In this document: positions 24,429-33,395 of the stretch, piece after piece
Position numbering within the stretch: position 1 is the stretch's first letter
Layout: each line of letters opens with the position of its first letter
Assembly (NCBI GenBank): GCA_013400115.1
Contig: VXBP01007152.1
Coordinates: forward strand, 434,001 to 498,000
Direction: 5' to 3'
Source of the DNA: Rhinopomastus cyanomelas
Lineage: Eukaryota > Chordata > Aves > Bucerotiformes > Rhinopomastidae
Length of the DNA stretch: 64,000 nt
Position numbers and translations under genes: made by a program
The notes under the pieces: model-generated
Told to the model about the DNA's origin: nothing
Databases searched by the model: none
The model's input: the letters and a program-made list of their open reading frames with translations, nothing else

Positions 24429-24442
24429 GTTGCTAAGGTAAC
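24429..24442 (+). promoter_or_regulatory. RFX-type X-box motif, candidate
   Basis: GTTGCTAAGGTAAC is an imperfect palindrome that fits the RFX X-box shape (GTTGCY, 2-nt spacer, RGTAAC). A canonical CCAAT box lies 48 bp downstream. RFX and NF-Y sites often co-occur in vertebrate promoters (family knowledge), but no transcript start is visible here. Confidence 0.38.
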
Positions 24443-24490
24443 CAGAACCAGCCATATTGCTGTATGTTCTCCCCATGGAGCTTCATTAGG

Positions 24491-24499
24491 GCCAATCAG
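24491..24499 (+). promoter_or_regulatory. CCAAT box (NF-Y type), candidate
   Basis: GCCAATCAG matches the extended NF-Y core. It is notable mainly for its proximity to the X-box at 24429-24442. Confidence 0.3.
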
Positions 24500-25011
24500 T
24501 CATTTCCAGGGTAATAGAATATGTCACTTCCAGAGATAAGGATCCAGCTTTTTATAGTGGCAGAGTATTTTTATTAAACATGTTAACCCCTTGCCCTCCC
24601 AACAGGCAGGCACTGGCCCTTTCCTTAGGATCATAATACCCATGAAATGAGCTTTAGATGAACTAATCGTGAGCAGCTGAACACCTAAGGCTGGATCAGA
24701 GGAAGGCAACACGCCTGGAGAACATTGTCCTGTGACAGCAAAACCAGAGGTGGTTGTGGATTATTTTCCACTGGCAAAGAGCCAAACCAACTTTATGTCC
24801 CAAAAGCCAGGCACAAAGCCTGCCTCAAGAATAGATCTGACCTGCCTGAACAAACGGGTTCCATGTGGGTTTTTTGTTCCGTTCTAGGCATAAGAACTAC
24901 CTGCTCTGCTTGGTTTGGTACCTGGACATCATCTTTCAGACCTCGGAGTTGGTTCACAGCTGTTCATAGCAGCTATTTTGGAAGGCTACTTGGAAAATAC
25001 AGACTCACCCA

Positions 25012-25140
25012 GGCTGAAAGAGACCACCAAGATCAAGTCCAATTGGTAGCCTAACAGTGACAAGTGCTGGACTAAACCACATCCGTCAGCACTGTGTCTA
25101 CTACACAACTCCTAAATACCTCCAGGGTCAGGGAAAATAC
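25012..25140 (-). mobile_element. Old CR1 fragment (group C)
   Basis: A diverged antisense CR1 3' region is visible as 'aggctgaaagagaccaccaa', then 'aaaccacatccgtcagcac' and 'aaatacctccagggtcagg'. These align in order with the 3' UTR and last codons of older CR1 families. The tail and precise ends are not preserved. Confidence 0.6.
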
Positions 25141-25341
25141 TGCTGGTATCAGACCAAACCCTTGAGATGTGACTTTGATGTCCTTCCTAGAACATAGAAA
25201 CCTCCCCAGTTCCAGCCAGGTGACAACAGCACACCTGTAAAACACACATTCAGTCAGAAAGGACCTGCTTGGTATCCTAATCATCACACAAACCACTCAT
25301 TCACTATTAAAGGTCATTTCAGAGCACACCTATCCTTACGT

Positions 25342-25583
25342 CAGGGAATCATTAGGGATTGAAAGGAATCTCTAAAGATCATCCAGTCCAATCCCTCTGC
25401 CACAGCAGGATCACCTAGACCAAGTCACACAGGAACACATCCAGGCGGGTTTTAAACATCTCCAGTGAAAGAGACTCCACAACCCCCCTGGGCAGCCCCT
25501 TCCAGTGCTCCATCACCCTCACTGGGAAGAAGCTCCTTCTGATATTTATATGGAACCTCCTATGTTCCAGCTCACACCCATTG
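25342..25583 (-). mobile_element. CR1 LINE, group A, 3' part
   Basis: Antisense group A copy from the tail ('gaatcattagggattgaaag') to 'agctcacacccattg', stopping at an ambiguous base (N at 25584). Intact relatives continue here with the rest of the ORF2 C-terminus. This one jumps instead to the RT palm region. Confidence 0.95.
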
Positions 25584-25584
25584 N
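25584..25584. other. Ambiguous base (N), probable collapsed assembly join
   Basis: The sequences on the two sides both belong to CR1 in the same orientation, but they are not adjacent in any CR1 copy. By comparison with the family, several hundred bases of ORF2 are missing between them. The N is therefore better read as a gap or join marker than as a single uncertain base. Confidence 0.6.
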
Positions 25585-25770
25585 CTGGGGTTGTTCTTGC
25601 CCAGATGCAAGACTCTACTCTTACCCTTGTTATATTTCATTAAATTTCTCCCTGCCCAGCTCTCCAGCCCGTCCAGGTCTCATTGAATGGCACCACCCAG
25701 CTTGGTGTCACCAGCAATCTTGCTGACAGTGCACCCTAATCCCTCATCCAAGTCATTAATGAATGTCACA
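25585..25770 (-). mobile_element. CR1 ORF2 reverse transcriptase palm fragment, mutated
   Basis: The minus-strand reading gives a CR1 RT segment: NDLDEGLGCTVSKIAGDTKL, then LMKYNKGKSRVLHLGKNNP. In CR1 the catalytic block is F-A-D-D-T-K (family knowledge). Here it reads I-A-G-D-T-K, so one of the two catalytic Asp residues is Gly, and a stop follows soon after. This is the only RT-domain sequence in the window, and it is non-functional. Confidence 0.85.
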
Positions 25771-27043
25771 CACATGCTGCTTCACAAAACTGATTTTTTA
25801 AGAGTTTCCAGCCAGTCCTGAGAAAACCCCATTTCACCTTCTTCTAGCTGCTTCAGAATGGCTAATGCCTGAGCAAGACACATGTGTTGATCTAGCTGCA
25901 GCCTCTGCTTCCAGCATTGAGCAGCTTCAGCGTTACTTCAACTCCAGCAGTCAGTAACAACACACCCATCCCTGTGCCCCCGTCTAACCAACAGCACCAG
26001 GAGTCCGAGCTGCACCTGACTTCTGCTCACACAGGTGATTCCTAAAAGTGACACTAAAAGAAAAGACGTTTTTGTGCAAGAGCGGTGAGAAAACTTACTA
26101 GGAGCTTTGGGCAATCCCAGTCTTCACCTAGGAGGGCTGCTCCAGGGCGCTGTCTGCAAACAAAAAGCTGCAGCCAAAGACAGCCAGAGCCCAAAGGACA
26201 AAAGTTTCCCCTCATGCCTCCTCCATTAATCTCCGTGGAGGTTCCTGGGTGGTGCAGAAAGACACAGTTACACCTCATCGCTCCGGCTCTCCTGAACATC
26301 GTGTCCGTCTTATTAAATAATGGATATAACACCGCAGCCGGGAAGGACAGCATCTGTCAGCCGATACCCTATTTATTGTTTTCCCTTGAAAGGGCCCATT
26401 ACTGCCATCCTGTACCAGGTTCACTTACAGACAAGCAGAAGTCTTACTTAAAAGAGGAGGATCTTTTGTGCTGGAGAAGCGACGACAGCTGGGCAATGGC
26501 ATACTTTGCCGTTGCACGGTTTTTCTTGCTGTTACAGATCCACTAATGGGAGAAGAAAAGCTAATTATGCAAAATTTAAAATCAAATTAATGAGGTAATG
26601 GCCATACTGTTTTAAAAAATGCCTGAGAAAGCAGCATTTGAAGCACAGATGTATTTAATGATCATCTGAGCAGTAACTCCACTTCTTCCAGCAGGAATTC
26701 ACAGTTCACACAAGTAGATGGAGATCAATGAGATTCAGAGCAATCGCCACATTTACATCTGGTTTGAATCTGTTTCTCTGAAATAGAAATGTCGGGCGTG
26801 AACATACATTTGAATATGAGAACAGCAGCAGCGATGGGTGATGCCTAGACAGAACAGCAGAAGAGGCTAGGCGCTCAGTTTGGGGGTTGAGGACAACACG
26901 CTCACGTTGCCGTCTTGGTTTTCCCCCACTTATGGCTTTTTCCTCACTTGCCTACCAAAAATGACATCTGTCCCTATAACAGAGGCTGCAACATGAACCC
27001 GCAGTCACATGCCTAGGGTCTCAAGACTGTTTACTTGTGCATA
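25771..27043. other. Unique non-coding stretch with an AT-rich block
   Basis: No gene is recognised. About 26550-26630 is AT-rich with clustered motifs ('gctaattatgcaaaattt', 'caaattaatgaggtaatgg') and could be a regulatory element. Confidence 0.5.
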
Positions 27044-27478
27044 ATTGGAGGGAGTCCAGTGTAGGGCAACGAGGATGATGAAGGAAATGGAGCACCTCCC
27101 TGATGAGGAAAGGCTGAGGGAGCTGGGTCTCTTGAGCTTGGAGAAGAGAAGACTGAGGGGTCACCTCATTAATGTCTATAAATATCTGAAGGGTGGGTGT
27201 CAGGAGGATGGAGCCAGGCTCTTCTCAGTGTCATCTAGAGATAGGACAAGGGCCAATGGGTGTGAGCTGGAACATAGGAGGTTCCACATAAATATGAGAA
27301 ATAACTTCTTCACAGTGAGGGTGATGGAGCACTGGAAGGGGCTGCCCAGGGAGGTTGTGGAGTCTCCTTTGCTGGAGATGTGTGACTTGGTCTAGGTGCT
27401 CCTGCTGTGTCAGAGGGATTAGAGTAGATTATCTTTTGAGGTCCCTTCCAATCCCTAGTGGTTCTAGGATATTGTCAC
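27044..27478 (+). mobile_element. CR1 LINE, group A, with a small internal deletion
   Basis: Sense copy whose frame is open from 27045 through EERLRELGLLSLEKRRLRGH, KYLKGGCQEDGARLFSVSS and INMRNNFFTVRVMEHW to the terminal CDLV. About 30 bp are missing at 27379, where 'ctggagatg' joins directly to 'tgtgacttggtctag'; relatives have the block encoding FKTHLDVFL in between. The tail is degraded. Confidence 0.95.
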
Positions 27479-30400
27479 TACAAACAAGGACAGCAGTTTT
27501 AGGTCGACGTTCGCAGGGCAAAGGGCTCCTCCTCGGCCCTCTGCTCACACCACACTGCCATGAGATCTGGTCCAGCAGCCAGCATGCAGCAGGAGCATTA
27601 AAGAGAAAAAGACCCCTCACACAGCTGCTGCAGTACAAATCTCAACCGCCTTGCTGATGCCCATATGCCACCCCCAAAGCCTCTGCTCTTCCTTCTTGTT
27701 TCCTTGACATGGCTGCAGTCTCTTCCCCCAGGTCAGGGGATACTCTGCTCAAGCACATATCCTTCCTCACCAAGGAGAGCCAAGGCACAGACACCTTCCC
27801 CCTCACAGTGGTTTTGGGAAGATGACACATTCCCACCTCACAGTGAACAATAAGGCTGGCAAGATGTGGATGCCAGCTCAGTAACATCCCTCTTTGCTTC
27901 CCAGAAGCGAAAGCCATCAGAGATGGAGACATCTTCCTTACCATCATTACCCCTACTAATGAGAGTTCAGCATTCAAAGCTTGACTGCTGTTGCGGTTGA
28001 AGCAACACAGAACTCAGCTCAAACAGAAAAGCCCCAGCAAGCTTCAAGGCAGATGCTCAGAGCCCAAACTCCAGGGGAATAACTCTCCATTAGTAATCAT
28101 TAGGCACTGAAGGGGGAAATTAGAAACAGAACCCGTTCTGATTTACTCATCTTAGCCAGATCCCCTCGTACAACGGCTACCTAGGTTCTCTTCAGCTTCT
28201 TTTCATCAGCCCTCAGCTGATCTCCAGACAGGCTGCAGCTGTTTGTGAAGCCATGGGGAGCAGTTTTGAGCAACCGACACTCCCTAGGACTGCCCCCTTC
28301 AATGGCATTTGATGACTTCTCTGCTTTGCAAATCAAAACACCTTTCCAGCAAAGGAAAAAATAAAGCAGTAGAAAGGTAAATTAACCCCCTGCAGAAAAT
28401 CTGCATTCCTGGGCCTGAACATCTGCCTTAGCTGCTTTGTGGCACGGCTAAGTGCTACTGCGAGCACAGTCAGCCTCAAAAGCAGTGTGGGCTTGCTTGC
28501 CTCGAGGGCTCCATGGAGGATCTGAGATCACAGCTCACATTTGACCTGTTACCCTTCGGTGCAGAAAAAAACCTCTTCACATCTTGCTTCATAACCACAG
28601 CACTTCCTATTTATCTTTTAGTTAGGCATCAGGTCAGAGGCCACATTTTCCCTCACCAAGGACTACCACCTCTCTCCTAAGGCATCCTTAGACATCATGT
28701 CTACTTGACCAATCCTTTCAGAAACCCTTGAGACAACAGGATGTTCTTCATAGCTCAGTGCTGTGGAAGAAGTCCATAATAATAACAATGTGATTGACGT
28801 CAGTTATTCTGGGGAAAGCATCCATCAAGACTTTTTTTCAGCTGCTGGTCAAATTTAAAAACCAGTCACCTCTAACTGCAGTTACGGCTGTGCCAGCCAT
28901 AAGAAGTGTGAAGAGTCTTATGGTTTTGCCAGGAGAAGATGGATTATCTCATAAGATCTGGAAACTAAGGTAGCAAGACTAATAACAAAATAAAGGCAGA
29001 GGGGAAAATTGCTGGGGGGAGTTCACTTCCCCTTCATTCTCCAGTGAATTAAACTAGTCTGCTGTGGTTTGTTATATGTGGAAGTAGAACATCCCACTTT
29101 CTGCAGCTCTCCAGATCACAAATGGAGCTTCTTCAGCTCAGCTGGAGATTATGTACAACTCGGCAACTGTTTAGGATTTTGAGCATCCTTCTTTTCTGCT
29201 GGAGTTAACATCATGCTGACAAACAACCAGAAAGTTTGAAAGCTTATGCAAAATTTGTCCAAATAAACTATCTAACCCACTTTGATCTGCAAACCACAGC
29301 AGGAAAATAACAGCTACATCAGTTTTTCCTTACATTCCAGCTCTTGTGCTTCTGGCTGGAATTAGGAGTCGCACACAAACATAGCTTTTTCCAACTTCAA
29401 AACACGAGACCTTGCAGGACAAGTGCCACCTTAAGCCACCCTCTTGTGGTCAGGGATAATTTTGCAGCCACCTTGTCCTGCTTCTTCCTCTCCATCACAC
29501 TGACAGCTGCCACCCTGCCCCAGTATGGGGAGTTCCTGAGCCCAAGCTCTTTTAGTTCCTTTGTGGGTTCCCCTCCTCTGCAAAATGAGACTCCCAGAGA
29601 GACACATCAATGCTGCAGAGAATTGGACATGAATAAACCATAAGCCGGGAACAACAGATTCCTAGGGTGGAGGGAGGCCAGTGGTAAAGGCTGAGAGCAA
29701 GGGGAAGCTGAGCTTCGCCCCAAGCCTGAGCCTAGCCTCACCACTCTGCTCTCATTAACTCCAGGAAAGCCAAGCAGTTCCATGCCTTGGCTGGTCCTTG
29801 CTTATGAGCAACCTTCTGGGCAAACCCTTCACCCTCAAGCACGGCTGGGGAAGGCTGTTTCAGCATCACAGGGCATTCAGTTGCTGAGCCCAAATGACTC
29901 AGTTCAGTGAGCTGATCTGACGGTGGGGGCAGGGCACAGAAAGAGGCAAAAGTCTTCCAGGACATCAGTTTCTTGACCTAATTTGCCCTGAGTGGGTGAA
30001 AGGGAAGCAAGAGGAGGGTGAAGCTGAGAGCTGGTAGGGAAAAGTGATGGACGCACTTCTCAGTATCAAGATCCTGGTCATCAAATCGCCCCCTAAACCT
30101 CTCCCCATATTTGCTATCCTGTGTGGAAAGCACAACCAACACCTACACACATCACAACCATGTGCCTTTAGCCAAAAGCCATTGCAAATGGGCATTTAGG
30201 AGAAACTTCTTCATTCTTGTTATTTAGACCTCTGCAGAGTTATAGCAACAGCTTTCTCCTCTCCACAGGCTACTTAGTAATATTGATGAAAGGGAGTAAA
30301 CAAGGCAATGGGAGAAACAGCCAGGGTGTTTTACTGCATCTAAGCCTCCTTCTGCATCATTCATATTTATACAGACCAGAGACAGATTTCCTTGGTCTGC

Positions 30401-30854
30401 CAAGCACAGCTGATAGATGCACTGCAAACAGAACAGACCCTTGCTCACAGCTGGATTTCTCAGTGTCTCTTGTTTTATCTCCCTGCACCTTTGCACCTGG
30501 GCAGGCAGTTGTTAAAAGGAAGAGCTAAATATGCAGAGAGGCCAATCTAGGAAAAAGATACGGAGCTAAGTTATGTTGGATTTAGGCACCAAGAACTGGG
30601 TAGAACTCTCAGGCACCAGCAGCCACTGAAGTAAGACAAAATTAATACTTAGCGATTGATGCCTCTCTTCGAAAAGTCTTACAAGTCTTTGCCAGTAAGA
30701 AGGGGATGCTGGTTTTGAAATGGTGATAGAGATTTCCTGGCATCCGTTTGCTGCCTGAATTCAAGGAAACAACTTGTTTTCTTACATCCTCTCTGCACCT
30801 AAAGGAGCCTCTGGATGAGGGCCCTGCATGGCATCTGGACTCCAAGAAGAGGTC
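27479..30854. other. Longest unique stretch of the first half, no gene recognised
   Basis: About 3.4 kb without a recognisable repeat, exon or RNA gene. Open frames are below about 110 codons and lack family resemblance. Confidence 0.55.
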
Positions 30855-30884
30855 ACAGAACATTAGGGATTGGAAGGGATCTCA
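30855..30884 (-). mobile_element. Isolated CR1 3'-end fragment
   Basis: About 29 bp of an antisense CR1 3' end ('cacagaacattagggattgg', 'aagggatctc') followed by an A run, immediately next to a second complete tail at 30892. It is either a partial local duplication of the 3' end or an older CR1 interrupted by the next one. Confidence 0.75.
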
Positions 30885-30891
30885 AAAAAAA

Positions 30892-30976
30892 ATCATAGAA
30901 TCAATAGGGATTGGAAGGGCCCTCGAAAGATCATCTAGTCCAATCCCCCTGCAACAGCAGGATCACCTAGACCAAG
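30892..30976 (-). mobile_element. CR1 LINE, group A, left part, split by an LTR element
   Basis: The antisense 3' UTR ends abruptly after 'cctagaccaag' at 30976. The expected continuation 'tcacacaggaacacatcc' is found at 33095, 2.1 kb away, preceded by a repeat of CCAAG. The copy was therefore split by the insertion at 30977-33089. Confidence 0.95.
30972..30976. repeat. Target-site duplication CCAAG, left copy
   Basis: CCAAG occurs directly before the TG start of the inserted element. The same five bases follow its CA end at 33090-33094. A 5-bp duplication is usual for several avian ERV groups (family knowledge). Confidence 0.75.
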
Positions 30977-31077
30977 TGTAGTAGGTTGAAATTAAGGAAC
31001 TGCTTTGCAGTAAGGTCTCAATAACATCTCAGATAAATTTGCCAGACAATGAATAGCTTAGAGATACTGGAAAGAAG

Positions 31078-31083
31078 TTTATT
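31078..31083 (-). promoter_or_regulatory. Polyadenylation signal of the LTR-like element
   Basis: AATAAA on the minus strand, 11 nt downstream of a TATAAA (31095-31100) and about 100 bp from the element's 3' terminus. This is the expected position for an LTR polyA signal. Confidence 0.6.
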
Positions 31084-31904
31084 AACTCAATAGCTTTATA
31101 CAGAAAAGAAGATAAGAAAAGAAGGGGGAAAAAACCCAAGCAAGTTAGTACACACAAACTAGAAACTGTGTCACAAATGCCATTACACTGTCTGAGGATA
31201 ATACAACGGGAGGTCACTATTGTTTGGGCCTTGGGTCACATCAGAGATCTGGAAAACAAAAAGCATGCTACTCAAACAGAGACGAGTGCCATCACCCTCT
31301 CCCTTAATGCCCAAATCACACTCCCGGTGTTATGGGGCGACATGCATTCCCAACAAAGAATCCAGTCTCTGTCTTTCAGACCCAAGATTTAAGGATTCTC
31401 AAGTCCTTTTGCTTCCTTCAACTACACACAAAGGAGTTCTCCCCCAAAACTTAAAGCATCCCCAGTCTTCCTCAGCAGCAGAAAATGACAAACAGCTTCT
31501 CTTTCTGCTAACCAGTCTCCAAAATGGCAGCAAGCAGTCGCACAGCCCCAGTCACGTGCAGGATCCAAGATGGAGACCGATTGCATGGCTGTATCAACAG
31601 GGCTGCCCCCCACACTCTGCATTTGACTGAGAGGGTTCCCAAGACCTTATCCTCTCTTCTCTCCTCCTGTCTCAGCTCCAGGGGGAAGAGAAGGTATCCC
31701 AGCTCACCACAATGCTGAAGGGCTGCTCCGTGGGGCGGAGGGTGTGGTTACACTAAAAATCTTGCTTCTGCAATACACGGCCAGGATCGCAGCATGAGGT
31801 TCAGGCCAAGAGCAGAAGAACTGTGCAGAGATGGGGGGCACAGCAGCACGAATCAGGGTCTTCCCAAGACCACTGAAAAAACCGCAGCAAACCATGTCAG
31901 ATCT

Positions 31905-32160
31905 GGGCTGGGGAGAGCTGCGCAAACTGGAGCGTCTCCTTTCCCGCAGCAGCGGCACCACTGGAAAGCCCACGGTAAAAATCACAGCTGATGCCGGGCC
32001 AGGGAGAGCTACAGGTGCATCTCCAAAATGCGGCAAATCGGCACCACTGGAAGCCATGACAAAATCACAGCTGGCATTTGGCCGGGGGGAGCTACGCAAA
32101 CCGGAGCATCTGCTTTTCCCACAGGAGCGGCGGCACCACTGGAAAACTGCAGCCAAGCTG
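31905..32160 (+). repeat. Tandem array, about three units of 81-91 bp, inside the LTR-like element
   Basis: Units start at 31905, 31996 and 32080 with the shared openings 'gggctggggagagctgcgc', 'gggccagggagagctac' and 'ggccggggggagctacgc'. Each contains 'gcaccactgga'. A partial upstream unit is suggested by 'accactgaaaaaaccgcagc' near 31869. The array is GC- and CpG-rich. Retroviral U3 regions often carry tandem enhancer repeats, which would suit this position. The minus-strand open frame over it (31704-32174) shows the repeat as GLRSSPRPN and GLRSSPQPR and is not a gene. Confidence 0.8.
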
Positions 32161-32237
32161 CATTCCCTGCCCACCCCCCCACCGTCTCAAGAACGAGGGG
32201 GGGCACTTGGCAGCCCAAGAGAGAAAGTTGATTGACA

Positions 32238-32882
32238 GTTGATGTGCCAGCAATGTGCCCAGGTGGCCAAGAAGGCCAATGGCATCCTGGCCTGTATCAG
32301 AAATGGCGTGACCAGTAGGAGCAGGAAGGTGATTGTGCCCCTGTACTCGGCACTTGTGAGACCGCACCTCGAGGACTGTGTCCAGTTTTGGTCACCACAG
32401 TACAGGAAGGACATTGAGGAGCTGGAACGCGTCTAGAGAAGGGCAACCAAGCCGGTGAAGGGGCTGGAGGACATGCCCTATGAGGAGAGGCTGAGGGATC
32501 TGGGGTTGTTTAGTCTGGAGAGAAGACTGAGAGGAGACCTTATTGCCCTCTACAACTACCTTAAAGGAGGTTGTAGCAAGGCTGGTGTTGGTCTCTTCTC
32601 TCCAATTAGTAATGATAGGACAAGGGGAAATGGCCTCAAGTTGCGTCAGGGGAGGTTTAGATTGGATGTTAGAAAGAAATTCTTTACTGAGAGGGTGGTT
32701 AGGTGCTGGAATGGATTGCCCAGGGAAGGGTGATGTCACCATCCCTGGAGGTGTTTAAGGAATGAGTGGATGCAGCACTTAGGGATATGGCATAGGGGTT
32801 AGACACCAGGAGAAAAGGTTGGATTCGATGACCCTGGAGGTCCTTTCCAGCCATGATGATTCTGTGATTCTATGATTCTATG
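32238..32882 (+). mobile_element. CR1 LINE, group B, nested in the LTR-like element
   Basis: Sense copy from 'gatgtgccagcaatgtgccc' through the ORF2 C-terminus to the group B 3' UTR and a clean tail ('gattctgtgattctatgatt'). The translated remnant contains SRSRKVIVPLYSALVRPHLE, RLRDLGLFSLERRLRGDL and LDVRKKFFTERVVRCWNGLP. A TAG interrupts after 'ggaacgcgtc' at about 32434, and a frame loss follows PREG. It is the best reference in this window for the uninterrupted site of the SINE insertion at 16987. Confidence 0.94.
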
Positions 32883-33089
32883 AAAGCAAACAGGCCGCTC
32901 TGCTTTTTATAGGCTGACCTAGCCATGCACTTCCGGGACAGGTCCTGGGACAGTGACACCTTCCCCCAGGACAAGTTCCTGGTGGAGGGGAGGAGTCCTC
33001 TAAAAGCAACACAACAACTTTTCTTTTGTTCTTCATGAAAGCACAACTTCTGCACATCTGAAAATTCTAGTAATTTTCAAACTGCAACA

Positions 33090-33395
33090 CCAAGTCACAC
33101 AGGAACACATCCAGGTGGGTCTTAAACATCTCCAGAGAAGGACACTCCACAACCCCCTGGGCAGCCCATTCCAGTGCTCTGTCACCCTCAGTGGGAAGAA
33201 GCTCCTTCTCACTCTTATGTGGAACCTCCTATGTTTGAGCTTGCACCCATTGCCCCTTGTCCTGTCACTAGATGACATTGAGAAGAGCCTGGCTCCATCC
33301 TCCTGACACCCACTCCTCACATATTTATAGACATTAATGAAGTCGCTCCTCAGTCTCCTCCAAGCTCAAGAGACCCAGCTCCCTCAGCCTTTCTT
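33090..33395 (-). mobile_element. CR1 LINE, group A, right part, split by the LTR element
   Basis: Continuation of the copy that begins at 30892. After the repeated CCAAG it reads 'tcacacaggaacacatcc' and runs through the ORF2 C-terminus ('cctgtcactagatgacattg', 'acatatttatagacattaat') to 'ccctcagcctttcttca'. Joined across the insertion, the original CR1 was about 390 bp and 5'-truncated. Confidence 0.94.

Larger units (their letters stand above)
22729..25011. other. Unique non-coding stretch with a CpG cluster and X-box/CCAAT motifs
   Basis: No gene is recognised. About 23080-23345 holds roughly 17 CpGs by hand count, more than its surroundings, with a CCAAT core near 23155. The X-box at 24429 and the CCAAT box at 24491 are listed separately. 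Open frames at 23920-24440 occur on both strands and look like chance. Confidence 0.5.
30977..33089 (-). mobile_element. Solo-LTR-like endogenous retroviral element, antisense
   Basis: The insertion starts TGTAGTAGG and ends GCAACA on the + strand, giving TG...CA ends, and is flanked by CCAAG duplications inside a CR1. Read on the minus strand it has the features of an LTR: a TATAAA at 31095-31100, then an AATAAA signal at 31078-31083 about 100 bp before the 3' edge, and a further TATA-like motif (TATAAAAA, 32904-32911) near the 5' edge. Between them lies a GC-rich tandem array (31905-32160). Removing the nested CR1 leaves about 1.47 kb, long for an LTR. No gag, pol or env sequence and no second LTR is seen, so a solo LTR from LTR-LTR recombination is the likely state. 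The ERV class is undetermined. Confidence 0.75.

Noticed and set aside
31704..32174. 156-codon minus-strand frame with repeated GLRSSP motifs
   Set aside because: The repetition is the translation of the tandem array inside the LTR-like element. There is no start context or family resemblance.
30892..33395. Two separate CR1 insertions on either side of the LTR-like element
   Set aside because: The CR1 positions are exactly consecutive across the insert and a 5-bp direct repeat flanks it, so one split copy is the better model.
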